Positions 16,254-25,725 of a stretch of DNA of 64,000 bases are shown here, one piece after another. A model generated the notes under the pieces. That model ran no database searches and was not told the origin of the DNA. It saw only the letters and a list, made by a program, of their open reading frames with translations. The stretch is from Saprospiraceae bacterium (GTDB taxonomy: Bacteria; Bacteroidota; Bacteroidia; Chitinophagales; Saprospiraceae): the NCBI GenBank assembly GCA_027008645.1, contig JALVEE010000267.1:1-64000 (forward strand), in the 5' to 3' direction. The first letter of the stretch is position 1, and every line of letters starts with the position of its first letter. The position numbers and the translations under genes are program-made.

Positions 16254-18728
16254 TTAATCTTCTTCATCAAATATCTCTTCTTCCTCTTGAGTATTGTCTT
16301 GAGTTTTGAGTTTTTCATATACTTCGCAATCCAATTCGATATCGATTTTCTCCTCAGGCTTTAAAAATTGAACATTGGGGTTATAATCTATATTTGGTGT
16401 TTTTTCAAGCCCTTGCATAAACTTTTCAAATATTGGTCTTGCCATATACCCTCCTTGACCAAATCTGATACTTCTGAACTTTATCCATTGGTCATCGCCA
16501 CCAACCCAAGTACCTACAACTAAATCCGGGCTTATTCCCATAAACCAACCATCGCGATAATCATTGGTAGTACCGGTTTTACCGCCTATTGGAGTTTTTA
16601 TTTTTGGCTGAATTATACTTCCGGCATTTCTCAACATGGTTACCATCACATAGTTATGATTGGTAGCCAATGCTCTTTTTTGCTCTGAAATATTATTGTA
16701 AATCACTTTACCGTCTTTGTCTTCTATTCTTGTCACAAATATAGGTTTGTTATAAATCCCATCATTTGAAAAAACAGAATAAGCACCCGTCATTTGCATT
16801 ACTGATAAATCTGCTGCTCCTAAACAAATTGTGGGATAGGGAGGAATATCATCCCCGTTTATACCCATATTCACAACCAATTCTTTGACTACATCAACAT
16901 TTCCCAAGAGCTTCATCAGATATACTGAAACTGAATTTTTAGACTTTTTCAAACCTTGGTACAGGGTCAATTCCTGATTTGAAAATTTCTCTGCATTACC
17001 CGGTGCCCAAGATTTGGACAATTTAAAATTGCCTTCTCCGGGATGAATAACATATTGTTGGTCTTTTACTTTCATACAAGGAGATATACCTTTTTCAGAA
17101 ATAGCTGTTGCGTATATAAACGGCTTAAATGTAGAACCTACTTGTCTTTTTGTATTAATATGGTCAAATTTGAAATACTTAAAATTGACTCCTCCAACCC
17201 ATGCTTTGATATATCCGGAGTGAGGGTCTATCGCCAACATACCTGTTTGTAAAATACTTTTGTGGTACTTTATCGAATCCAATGGTGTCATGACCACTTC
17301 TTTTTCTCCTGTAGGAGTATAAGCGAAAACCTTCATTTTTGTCTTTTTGTTAAAGGATTTTCGCACTGCGATGTTTAATTCTTTTTGCTTAGCTTTTAAT
17401 GTTTTCCAAAACTTGCTTTTAAGTATTTTTTTATAAGTCTCAATTTGCTCATTTTTGACAAAATGCAATTTTTTTAATCCTTTAAGATAGTTTTTATCCT
17501 TTTCCTGGTTTAGCATTCGCTGGATATCGGTATCGAGCAGTCTGGCATTTGGAAACTGTTGTTTTATCGAATCGATAATTGGGCTCAATATTCTATCCCT
17601 TAATTCTCTAAATCTTTCTGACTCCTTAATATAACGATTAATCGCCTTTTTTCTTGATTTCAACTGTTTTTTATTTGCTCCATATACCCAAGGATCTTTA
17701 CCTTTCCATACCCTGTCAAAATCTTTTTGCAGGGATTTCATTCTTTCAAAAACCGCTTTTTCAGCAATTTTCTGATAATCCAAATCAATCGTTGTATAAA
17801 TCTTCAATCCATCCAAATAGATATTGTATTTTGTTCCATCCGGCTTTCTATATTTATCTTTATTCAGAATTTCCTTAACCCATTTAGCCAATTCCGCTTT
17901 AAAATAAGGTGCATGCCCCTTGTAGTAAGCTGCTTCTTTAAAATGAGAAGAATCCAATTTTTTTTGCTTTAATTTCTCGCACTGCTCCTCAGTGAGATAG
18001 CCATATTTTTTCATTTGATTCAAAACGACATTCCTTCTCTGCTTTGACTTATCCGGATGCCTTTTGGGATTGTACTTCCTCGGCCATTTCAGCATTGCTA
18101 TCAATGTAGCTGCTTCGTCAATTGTCAAATCTTTTTGCGATTTGCCGAAATAAGTTTTTGCTGCGGATTGAATCCCGTATGAATTGTACAAAAAATCAAA
18201 TTTATTGAGATACATAGCCAAAATTTCTTCTTTAGTATATCTCTTTTCAAGTTCAATAGCAATAAGCCATTCTTGAATTTTTTGCCATAATCTGGTAATG
18301 ATATTATTGGCTCTATCTGTAAAAAACAACTTTGCCAATTGCTGTGAAATTGTGCTTGCACCTCCTTTTTTTCCCAAATAAAAAAATGCTCTGAGTGTCC
18401 CCCTGAAATCAATACCACTATGACTGTAAAATCTGGCATCCTCTGTCGATATAAGTGCATTTACCAAAGCGGGATTGAGCTCTTCAAAAGTTATCCAATC
18501 CCGGTTATAACGGTAATATTTGCCTAACTCCCTGTTTTTAGAATCATAAATAATGGTAGAAAACTCGTATTTTGGATTTTCCAATTCACTGATATCGGGC
18601 AATTTGGAATACTTTACTATTGTGAATATAGCAGCTACTACGATGAGTGCTGAGATAGCCAAAGCCCACATCCAAAATATAAACTTTCTATTGGGATTAG
18701 TTTTTTTTGTCTTTCTTTTAGTAGCCAT
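16254..18728 (-). CDS. Class A penicillin-binding protein (PBP1A type)
   Basis: 824 residues. A short basic cytoplasmic tail is followed by one membrane segment (about 16-42). The GT51 glycosyltransferase domain (about 65-240) has 'ALISTEDARFYSHSGIDF' with the catalytic Glu, then 'GGASTISQQLAKLFF' and 'KRYTKEEILAMYLNKFDF'. The transpeptidase domain has the SxxK motif in 'VGSTFKPFIYA' (Ser about 531), 'KSKNSV' (SxN) and 'GKTGTTND' (KTG, about 717). It polymerises and cross-links peptidoglycan at the inner membrane. Between the two domains lies a charged insertion of roughly 150 residues (about 325-475). The C-terminus is strongly acidic. Confidence 0.96.
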   Translation of the reverse strand: MATKRKTKKTNPNRKFIFWMWALAISALIVVAAIFTIVKYSKLPDISELENPKYEFSTIIYDSKNRELGKYYRYNRDWITFEELNPALVNALISTEDARFYSHSGIDFRGTLRAFFYLGKKGGASTISQQLAKLFFTDRANNIITRLWQKIQEWLIAIELEKRYTKEEILAMYLNKFDFLYNSYGIQSAAKTYFGKSQKDLTIDEAATLIAMLKWPRKYNPKRHPDKSKQRRNVVLNQMKKYGYLTEEQCEKLKQKKLDSSHFKEAAYYKGHAPYFKAELAKWVKEILNKDKYRKPDGTKYNIYLDGLKIYTTIDLDYQKIAEKAVFERMKSLQKDFDRVWKGKDPWVYGANKKQLKSRKKAINRYIKESERFRELRDRILSPIIDSIKQQFPNARLLDTDIQRMLNQEKDKNYLKGLKKLHFVKNEQIETYKKILKSKFWKTLKAKQKELNIAVRKSFNKKTKMKVFAYTPTGEKEVVMTPLDSIKYHKSILQTGMLAIDPHSGYIKAWVGGVNFKYFKFDHINTKRQVGSTFKPFIYATAISEKGISPCMKVKDQQYVIHPGEGNFKLSKSWAPGNAEKFSNQELTLYQGLKKSKNSVSVYLMKLLGNVDVVKELVVNMGINGDDIPPYPTICLGAADLSVMQMTGAYSVFSNDGIYNKPIFVTRIEDKDGKVIYNNISEQKRALATNHNYVMVTMLRNAGSIIQPKIKTPIGGKTGTTNDYRDGWFMGISPDLVVGTWVGGDDQWIKFRSIRFGQGGYMARPIFEKFMQGLEKTPNIDYNPNVQFLKPEEKIDIELDCEVYEKLKTQDNTQEEEEIFDEED

Positions 18729-18738
18729 ATATATTTAG

Positions 18739-19032
18739 TCAAGATTTGAATAAAGAAGTTGTACTCCAAGCTTGTGGTTTATCATTAAAGAGGACTTTTG
18801 TCTTTGACCAAGTTTGTTGGAATAACTCTGAACTTCTATATTTCTCTAAATTTGTTTGTTCCTTCCATCTACTAATGGTAAAAAATATATTTTTATTGTC
18901 TTCATCTCTAACTAATTCAAGGTATTCACAACCTTCAAATCCTGCTATTAAATCTTTAGAGCCGTTAAAAACATCAATAAATTCTTCGACTTTATCAGGT
19001 AAAAATGACATTTTGACTATTCTGGTAATCAT
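18739..19032 (-). CDS. Antibiotic biosynthesis monooxygenase-fold (ABM) protein
   Basis: 97 residues. The sequence 'RIVKMSFLPDKVEEFIDVF', 'IAGFEGCEYLELVRDEDN' and 'NIFFTISRWKEQTNLEKYR' follows the ABM ferredoxin-like fold (dimeric alpha-beta barrel). Such small proteins include quinol and heme monooxygenases, but many have no known substrate. It lies 10 bp upstream of the PBP gene on the same strand, and so may share its transcript. Confidence 0.85.
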   Translation of the reverse strand: MITRIVKMSFLPDKVEEFIDVFNGSKDLIAGFEGCEYLELVRDEDNKNIFFTISRWKEQTNLEKYRSSELFQQTWSKTKVLFNDKPQAWSTTSLFKS

Positions 19033-19077
19033 TATTTTTTGTTTACTATATTCAAAGTGGATACAAAAAAAGGCGTC

Positions 19078-21780
19078 TTATTGGCTAATAGACTTAAATA
19101 GAATAACTAAAGTCATAATGGTTGAAATCTGAGCAACAGAGTTATTGATGATTTTATTCCAATCGATGTCTTTTTTATCTTTCTCTCCTTTTTTCTTTTT
19201 CTTTTTGTAATTTACTTTTATAATTGACCCCTTTCTTACTTTTGGATATACTTTAAATAAGCCGTAATTATTTGTTTTAGCTATTTCCCCGTTTGGATGT
19301 TCTACTATTATATTTTTCCTGCTTCCTTCATCACTTACGCCTCCTGCATATTTATTTATATAATACATCGCTCTTTTACCCTTATGAAAAGGAATATTAA
19401 TTCCTGTTTTATTATAAGCAACTTTATCTTTGTATTTTTCAAAAGCTTTAGTCGCTCCCTGAATTGTCACAAAGTCCCGTTGTTTCGGTACATCTATTAT
19501 ATCTCCATTTTTAAGAATATAATTAAATTTTGAATACTTGTTTTTTAAAGCCTCCTTGAGATTTAATACTATATACCCAATTTGGTCTTCACTTCGATAT
19601 ATAGTAGCACCTTCTGAGAAAGCTTCTTCGCTTAGTCCTCCGGCCCTCTTTATCAAATCGGAAATTTTTTCATTATTTGAAATCAAAGTATATTCCCCCG
19701 GATATTTTACTTCTCCGGTAAGAGTTACCATTTTTTGCATTTCAAAATCAGGTACATTTCTTACCATTACGATATCATAAGGCTCTAATGCAAATGAGGA
19801 TTTATCATCGCTAAAACCCTTATTTCTGTCTATATTTATCTTGGCAACTGTTACTTCCGTAGGCTTATTGTTTTTGATAATTATTCTGGAAACTTCAATA
19901 TTGTTTGTAGCCGCTTCAAGCCTGAATCCTCCTGCCAAAACCAATAAATCATTTAACGTCATACCTGTTCCGTATTGAAAAGTATCAGGATTATTGACTG
20001 CTCCATTGATGATGACAAAGGTTTTTTGATTAAATCCGTTTTCTGTCAATACTTCAAGTCTATCAAAAGGCTTTAATTTGATATTATCACCTGATTCAGG
20101 ATTGTCAAATACCTTTTGCAAATCTATTTTTATATATTGTTTTTCGAAAGGTCTCATAGGATCTTGTCTGTGCAAAACAGCCAAATTTGAAGCATTTCGA
20201 GCCAATCCTCCTGCTAATTTGATAGCATCTGTTACTTTGATAGACTCAACTGATCCATAAGTATATTTTTTAGCGTCTCTGACAGCTCCTCCAACTGTTA
20301 TGTACATTTTGTCAGAATACCTGGCTTTTGACCAAATCGTAATCAGATCTTTATTTTCCAGATCAAAATCAATGTTTTTGTTACCAATATTCTTCAATAC
20401 TTTATCAATATTAAGGCTGATATATCTTTTAGTCCCGTCGTCATTAAATCTTGTTAGCATTGCAAAATCTGTTTTAGCATCTTTTTTTAGCCCTGCTTTC
20501 CGGAGTATATCCGAGATTTTCAGATTGTCTTTTATCTCATATTTTCCGGGATTAAACACACTTCCTTTTATTTCAACAAAGTTTTCATATTCAGTCGTTA
20601 TTTTATTGACAAAAATACTATCTCCGTCTTTTAAACTGAAATCTCTTAATCTGCCATTATCATTGAAAAGGTCGATTTCGATAAATTTTCTTTGTTTATC
20701 AACATATCTTACCAATTGGATTTTGTTTTTTATAGCATCTTTATTGAAGCCGCCGGCATAATTAATCAACTCTTTTAACCCCTCTTCTTTCAAAAGTTCA
20801 AAGGTAAGATTACGTTTTACAGCTCCCGTAATCGAAACCAATTTGTTTGCCACAGGAACGTGAATAATATCATTATCTCCCAAAAAGAAACCGTCTTTAT
20901 ATCCGGGATTATCAAGGTATTTATACAAATCAAAAACACTGTTTTCTCCTGTCGGTTTAATCAATTTAATATACCTTACGGAGGCTATGTCAGTCACACC
21001 TTTGGCAAAACCAATGCCCTCAAATACAGTATTGGTCGCATTAGTACTATAAGCGCCGGGTTTATTGACTTCTCCATATACAGAGATATTGATATTTCTG
21101 GAAGATTTCAGTGATATATCGTAGTCTCCGGAATTAAAAACCAAATGCTTTGATAAGATTTTAATGATTTTTTTCTTAGCTTTATCCAATGTTAATCCCT
21201 TTAAAAATATCCGTTTTCTTATCCCGGGAGTCTCAATTTTGATATAACCGTCACGATCTATTTTGAATATTTTATCAAATTGAGAAATTGACCAGACGGA
21301 AATGGAGATTTTATCACCAAAACCCAAAATATAATTTTCACTAATCCCAATAGAACTTTTCTCGTCCGGAATAAAGCTATTCAATATATCATGCCCGTAA
21401 ATTTTCATCTCTTTTACCTCGTTTAAGGTATCTGCTTCATCCTTTTTTTGAGTTTTATCCTCAATTTTCAGAGTATCATTCTGCATTTTTTCTTCTGCGA
21501 CATCTTCTTGTTTCACTTCTGCTTCTGTTTTTTTCTTCTCTTGAAGTTCTTGGATTATCCTCTGTATTTCTATCAACTGCTCAGGAGTGGCATTTTCTAT
21601 ATTTTCAGGGTCAATGCCATTTTCCAACAATGCTTTGCTAACTTCCTCCTCCGTAAGTCCCCTTTTTTCCAATTCCGCCTTAACTTCCTCCTCATTTGTA
21701 GGTATATTTTGAGCATAAACAGAATTTCCTGCAAATAATACTATTGCAAAAACCAGTAGAATTAAAATATTTTTATTCAT
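19078..21780 (-). CDS. Multi-SLBB polysaccharide export (OPX-like) protein
   Basis: 900 residues. The signal peptide ends at 'NSVYAQ' (about residue 24), followed by an acidic Glu/Lys-rich helical region (about 25-125). A poly_export domain follows ('LGFGDKISISVWSISQFDKI', 'RDGYIKIETPGIRKRIFLKG', about 148-215). Then come at least six SLBB units, recognisable by repeats such as 'ISVYGEVNKPGAYSTN', 'VEIKGSVFNPGKYEIKDNLK', 'VTLTGEVKYPGEYTLISN' and 'VTIQGATKAFEKY'. A last hydrophobic helix (about 877-897) could cross the outer membrane. It is much longer than Wza. No capsule polymerase or tyrosine kinase is adjacent, so the exported polymer is unknown. Confidence 0.9.
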   Translation of the reverse strand: MNKNILILLVFAIVLFAGNSVYAQNIPTNEEEVKAELEKRGLTEEEVSKALLENGIDPENIENATPEQLIEIQRIIQELQEKKKTEAEVKQEDVAEEKMQNDTLKIEDKTQKKDEADTLNEVKEMKIYGHDILNSFIPDEKSSIGISENYILGFGDKISISVWSISQFDKIFKIDRDGYIKIETPGIRKRIFLKGLTLDKAKKKIIKILSKHLVFNSGDYDISLKSSRNINISVYGEVNKPGAYSTNATNTVFEGIGFAKGVTDIASVRYIKLIKPTGENSVFDLYKYLDNPGYKDGFFLGDNDIIHVPVANKLVSITGAVKRNLTFELLKEEGLKELINYAGGFNKDAIKNKIQLVRYVDKQRKFIEIDLFNDNGRLRDFSLKDGDSIFVNKITTEYENFVEIKGSVFNPGKYEIKDNLKISDILRKAGLKKDAKTDFAMLTRFNDDGTKRYISLNIDKVLKNIGNKNIDFDLENKDLITIWSKARYSDKMYITVGGAVRDAKKYTYGSVESIKVTDAIKLAGGLARNASNLAVLHRQDPMRPFEKQYIKIDLQKVFDNPESGDNIKLKPFDRLEVLTENGFNQKTFVIINGAVNNPDTFQYGTGMTLNDLLVLAGGFRLEAATNNIEVSRIIIKNNKPTEVTVAKINIDRNKGFSDDKSSFALEPYDIVMVRNVPDFEMQKMVTLTGEVKYPGEYTLISNNEKISDLIKRAGGLSEEAFSEGATIYRSEDQIGYIVLNLKEALKNKYSKFNYILKNGDIIDVPKQRDFVTIQGATKAFEKYKDKVAYNKTGINIPFHKGKRAMYYINKYAGGVSDEGSRKNIIVEHPNGEIAKTNNYGLFKVYPKVRKGSIIKVNYKKKKKKGEKDKKDIDWNKIINNSVAQISTIMTLVILFKSISQ

Positions 21781-22109
21781 TATTAATTTTTTAATTTTAA
21801 TAAACTCACTGTATCAAATGAAAACCAAAATACACAATAAATTCCCAATCTTTTTATATTCTGTTGCTTTTAAAATACTTTTCCATGATTATGCAAAGAA
21901 TTTTAAAATTTGAATAAAAAAATATTTAGAATTTATTCAATTCACTTGGTATCAGAGCGTAATTGCAAAAGTAATAATTTTTGATTAGATATTATAGAAT
22001 TATATATTTAATAAATAAATATGTTTATAATCTTTTGTATAATTGCAAACAAATTTTTGTTATTTTCGTATTATAGTTTAATTATTAAGTTTCAATATAC
22101 TTACATTAT
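21781..22109. other. Non-coding AT-rich divergent intergenic region
   Basis: The region lies between the divergent SLBB and LPS-core operons and contains no plausible gene. The one promoter-like match is CAAAAGTA at 21966-21973, which reads TACTTTTG (TAnnTTTG) on the minus strand, about 186 bp ahead of the SLBB gene. On the plus strand TATTTTCG at 22061-22068 is a one-mismatch -7 candidate for the LPS operon. Confidence 0.4.
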
Positions 22110-22871
22110 ATGCAAAAAATATATACTTTTTCCGCTGTAATTTTCTTTCTGCTTTTACTGAATTTTGCTCCGTTAAGTGCTCAAAATAATAAAGAACCGA
22201 AATTAAATCCAGGATTTATAATCGGGTTTTCATACGGATATGAAATGCCTGCCGGAGATATAGCAAAACTATACGGTAGCAACTTTAAAGTGGATATAAC
22301 TCCTAGCTACTATTTTAAGAAATCCAATATAGCTGTAGGGCTGGAACTCAGCTATCTTTTTGGTGGTAAAGTAAAGCAAAACACTTTTCTTAATCTATTG
22401 ACATTTGATAATCATATTATCGGGGTAGAAGGGGCTTTTGCAAATATCCAAACAAGTGAAAGGGGAGTGATTGCAGGAGCTTTGGTGAGTAAAATAGTAC
22501 CATTTAATAAAAATCTGAGGTCGGGTATCAGGATAGAGGCCGGTGCATATATGATAAGACATTGGATAAATTTTAAAATAGTCGGCGAAATCCCCCAACT
22601 CAAGTCTGAATATCTAAAGGGTTATGATAGATTGACAGGAGGATTTGCATTAAAAGAGTTTGTCGGATATCAATATCTGGAAGAAGATAGCAAAATAAAT
22701 TTTTATGCAGGATTTGAGCTATATCAAGCTTTTACCAAAAACCTGAGAGGCTTTAATTATGATACCGCACAAATAGATGATAGTCCAAAACACGACTATT
22801 TATTTGGAGTGAAAATAGGGTGGATTTTACCGCTTTATATCGATAAAAACCCGGAAGAAATCTACTATTAA
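22110..22871 (+). CDS. Outer membrane beta-barrel-like protein heading the LPS operon
   Basis: 253 residues. The signal peptide is 'KIYTFSAVIFFLLLLNFAPL' with cleavage near 'SAQ'. The mature part has beta strands with alternating polarity: 'NPGFIIGFSYGYEMPAGDIA', 'IAVGLELSYLFGGKV', 'SGIRIEAGAYMIRHWINFKI' and 'YLFGVKIGWILPLYI'. There is no recognised family. One base separates its stop from the waaA ATG, so it is the first gene of a four-gene operon with waaA, hldA and gmhA. That context hints at an outer membrane/LPS connection. Confidence 0.75.
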   Translation: MQKIYTFSAVIFFLLLLNFAPLSAQNNKEPKLNPGFIIGFSYGYEMPAGDIAKLYGSNFKVDITPSYYFKKSNIAVGLELSYLFGGKVKQNTFLNLLTFDNHIIGVEGAFANIQTSERGVIAGALVSKIVPFNKNLRSGIRIEAGAYMIRHWINFKIVGEIPQLKSEYLKGYDRLTGGFALKEFVGYQYLEEDSKINFYAGFELYQAFTKNLRGFNYDTAQIDDSPKHDYLFGVKIGWILPLYIDKNPEEIYY

Positions 22872-22872
22872 A

Positions 22873-24096
22873 ATGAGTTTACTGTACAATTTTCTAATCT
22901 ATATCTACGGAATCGCAATAAAAATAGTAGCATTTTTTAACGATAAAGCAGAGATGTGGGTAAATGGTAGAAAGGCACAAAGCATTCCTGATCTTAAAAA
23001 TAAAAAAGTAATATGGATGCATTGTTCATCTTTGGGTGAATTTGAACAAGGACGACCGGTTTTTGAAAAATTAAAACATCAACTACCGGATTATATTTTT
23101 GTACTGAGTTTTTTCTCACCCTCGGGTTTTAACAGCATGAAAAATTATAAATATGCCGATTATATCCTGTATTTACCCTTAGATTTACCGGCTAATGTCA
23201 AAAAATTTATAGATAAAATAAATCCGGAAATAAGCATTTTTGTAAAATATGATTTTTGGTATAATTACTTGAAATATTTGAATGATAAAAAGCGTAAAGT
23301 GGTATTTATTTCTGTGCTTTTGGAAGAAAATCATCGCTTATTCAAATCAATAAATAAAATAATTCTCAATCAACTGCGCAAAGTTGATAAGATATTTACT
23401 CAAGATATAACTACGGTTTCAGTTTTAAAAAATCACGATTTCAATAATGTTGAAAAAGCCGGCGACACAAGAATAGATAGAGTGGTAGAAATCACGCAAC
23501 AAAGCTTTAGTGACAAAACAATAGTACAATTTATCTCTAATAAAAAGGAAGTTTTTATTTGTGGTAGCACTTGGGAAAAAGATATAGATATTCTGTCAGC
23601 AAATAAAGAATTATTAGTAAAAAAATACAATCTAATCATTGCTCCTCACGAAATCTCCGAAAAACAAATCAATCACATAATCCAAAATTTTTCGGGATAC
23701 AAAATCAATAAGTATAGCGAAAACAACACGGGGAAATACGATATCCTCATTGTTGATAAGATAGGAATACTTTCACGAATATACAGATATGCAGATATCG
23801 CATATATAGGTGGGGGATTTGGAAAGAGTATCCACAATACACTCGAACCCGGAGCATATATGATACCTGTTATTTTTGGTCCTAATTACAAAAGATTCAC
23901 GGAAGCAAACTATCTGGTATCCAACAATTCCTTTTTTTCTATCAATGATGCAAATCAATTTGAAGAAATTATTATATCTTTGAGTAATAAAGATTTTTAC
24001 AAAGAAGTTCAAAACAGAATCGGAGATTACTTTGAAAAGAATAAAAATGCAAGTTCACAAATCGTCCGGTATATCAAAACGCAAACGAATAGTTGA
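22873..24096 (+). CDS. waaA: 3-deoxy-D-manno-octulosonic acid (Kdo) transferase
   Basis: 407 residues. The N-terminus is hydrophobic and membrane-associated. 'WMHCSSLGEFEQGRPVFEKL' carries the expected catalytic Glu56 of GT30 enzymes. In the C-terminal half, 'EVFICGSTWEKDID', 'LIIAPHEISE' and 'ADIAYIGGGFGKSIHNTLEP' are strong GT30 signatures. The enzyme transfers Kdo from CMP-Kdo to lipid A precursor at the cytoplasmic face of the inner membrane. It is followed by heptose-precursor genes, consistent with LPS inner core synthesis. Confidence 0.95.
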   Translation: MSLLYNFLIYIYGIAIKIVAFFNDKAEMWVNGRKAQSIPDLKNKKVIWMHCSSLGEFEQGRPVFEKLKHQLPDYIFVLSFFSPSGFNSMKNYKYADYILYLPLDLPANVKKFIDKINPEISIFVKYDFWYNYLKYLNDKKRKVVFISVLLEENHRLFKSINKIILNQLRKVDKIFTQDITTVSVLKNHDFNNVEKAGDTRIDRVVEITQQSFSDKTIVQFISNKKEVFICGSTWEKDIDILSANKELLVKKYNLIIAPHEISEKQINHIIQNFSGYKINKYSENNTGKYDILIVDKIGILSRIYRYADIAYIGGGFGKSIHNTLEPGAYMIPVIFGPNYKRFTEANYLVSNNSFFSINDANQFEEIIISLSNKDFYKEVQNRIGDYFEKNKNASSQIVRYIKTQTNS

Positions 24097-25070
24097 TGGA
24101 TAATAAAATAAAATCATATAATGTACTTATCATAGGGGATATTATGCTTGACCGGTATCTAAAAGGAAAAGTAAGTAGAATATCTCCTGAAGCACCCGTA
24201 CCTATTTTGGAAAAAATAAATATAGAAATAATGCCCGGAGGTGCGGCAAACGTTGCTCTAAATATAAAATCTCTTGGCTCGAATCCTCTTTTGCTCAGCA
24301 TTGTTGGAGATGATAATAATGGCGAAAAACTTATAGATTGTATTGCGGAAAACGATATTTCCACCGAGTATATTATGACAGACAAAACCCGCCAAACTAC
24401 CGTAAAAACCCGTATAATGTCCAAGGGGCAACATATTTTGAGAATTGATGAAGAAGATGTTGAAACCCTCGATGAAAATACTAAAAAGCAACTGCTGAAT
24501 ACATTTAACCATATTGTTGAGAATAATGATGTAGATGCAGTAATCATACAGGATTATGATAAGGGGCTTTTGGATGATCATATGATTCAGAATATAATTA
24601 ACACAGCAAAGGGAAAGGGTATTTTTATCTCTGTTGATCCTAAATTTGATAATTTTTTCAGCTATAAAAACGTAGATCTCTTCAAGCCAAACCTTAAAGA
24701 GGTAAGTTCTGCATTGAACAAACAAATCGCTCCCATTAAGGATTCTCTGGATAAAACCGCTAAGGAATTGTATGAGAAACTACAGTATAAAAACCTGTTT
24801 ATAACCCTTAGTTCAAAAGGAATTTACTATTCTAAAGGCGATAAAAATTCGGAAATTATTCCTACAAAACTCAGGGATGTAGTTGATGTTAGTGGAGCCG
24901 GAGATGTAGTACTAAGTGTAGCAACTCTTTTCTTTATATCGGGATACAATCCCTCCGAAGTTGCTTGTTTTGCCAATATAGCAGGAGGATTGGCTTGTGG
25001 AAAAATCGGTGTTGCAACTGTAGGAAAAGACAGATTGATTGAGGAAATAAATAAATCACAAAATTCATGA
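24096..25070 (+). CDS. hldA: D-glycero-beta-D-manno-heptose-7-phosphate kinase
   Basis: 324 residues from the ATG at 24096, which overlaps the waaA stop by one base (TGATG); a TTG one codon earlier is possible. PfkB/ribokinase features: 'IIGDIMLDRYLKGKVSRISP', 'PGGAANVALNIKSLGSNPLL' and the catalytic 'DVVDVSGAGDVVLS' with the usual DxxGAGD. The combination with 'VSRISPEAPVPIL' is typical of the HldE/RfaE kinase domain. The nucleotidyltransferase domain of bifunctional HldE is missing, so a separate ADP-heptose synthase subunit is expected elsewhere. Confidence 0.94.
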   Translation: MDNKIKSYNVLIIGDIMLDRYLKGKVSRISPEAPVPILEKINIEIMPGGAANVALNIKSLGSNPLLLSIVGDDNNGEKLIDCIAENDISTEYIMTDKTRQTTVKTRIMSKGQHILRIDEEDVETLDENTKKQLLNTFNHIVENNDVDAVIIQDYDKGLLDDHMIQNIINTAKGKGIFISVDPKFDNFFSYKNVDLFKPNLKEVSSALNKQIAPIKDSLDKTAKELYEKLQYKNLFITLSSKGIYYSKGDKNSEIIPTKLRDVVDVSGAGDVVLSVATLFFISGYNPSEVACFANIAGGLACGKIGVATVGKDRLIEEINKSQNS

Positions 25071-25639
25071 TTAAAAAAATAATAAAAAATAGCATTGAAG
25101 TAAAAACAGCTATTTTGAATAGTGAAATCATACTGAAAACGATCGATGAGGTAGTCGCTATGGTTACGGATGTCTTTCAAAAGGATGGAAAAGTATTTTT
25201 TTGTGGAAATGGAGGAAGTGCAGCGGATGCTCAGCATTTGGCAGCTGAATTTTCAGGCAGATTTTATTTTGACAGACCACCATTATTTGCCGAGGCACTA
25301 CACGTCAATACCTCATATCTGACTGCTGTCGGAAATGACTATGGCTATGAATATATATTTTCGAGATTAATTCAAGCAAAAGGAAGAAAAGGAGATATTC
25401 TATTCGGTCTATCTACATCAGGAAATTCCGAGAATATTGTCCGTGCATTTGAGCAAGCAAAATCTCAAGCTGTAATCACAATAGGATTGACAGGTGAGAA
25501 AGGTGGTAAGATGAGGGAAGTATCGGATTTCTTGATAGCAGTGCCCTCAAAAGATACTCCGAGAATTCAAGAATCACATATAATGATTGGGCATATTATA
25601 TGTGAATTGGTCGAAAAGAACTTATTTGGAAAAAGTTAA
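25067..25639 (+). CDS. gmhA: Sedoheptulose-7-phosphate isomerase
   Basis: 190 residues, a single SIS domain. 'VFFCGNGGSAADAQHLAAEF' (about 44-62) carries the substrate loop and Glu61. 'LFGLSTSGNSENIVRAFEQA' is the second sugar-phosphate motif, and 'PRIQESHIMIGHIICELVE' near the C-terminus carries the His expected for catalysis. It makes heptose 7-phosphate, which the upstream kinase phosphorylates. It starts with a 4-bp ATGA overlap and closes the operon. Confidence 0.95.
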   Translation: MIKKIIKNSIEVKTAILNSEIILKTIDEVVAMVTDVFQKDGKVFFCGNGGSAADAQHLAAEFSGRFYFDRPPLFAEALHVNTSYLTAVGNDYGYEYIFSRLIQAKGRKGDILFGLSTSGNSENIVRAFEQAKSQAVITIGLTGEKGGKMREVSDFLIAVPSKDTPRIQESHIMIGHIICELVEKNLFGKS

Positions 25640-25725
25640 AATCTGTTAATTTAATGAATTACTTACGCTTTAATACAAGTTTTTTATAGATTTTTTAGTT
25701 AAATATACGGGTCAATATTACACAG

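Noticed and set aside
24074-24547. 157-codon minus-strand frame across the waaA/hldA junction
   Set aside because: It is antisense to two clear LPS genes and low-complexity Ser/Ile-rich.
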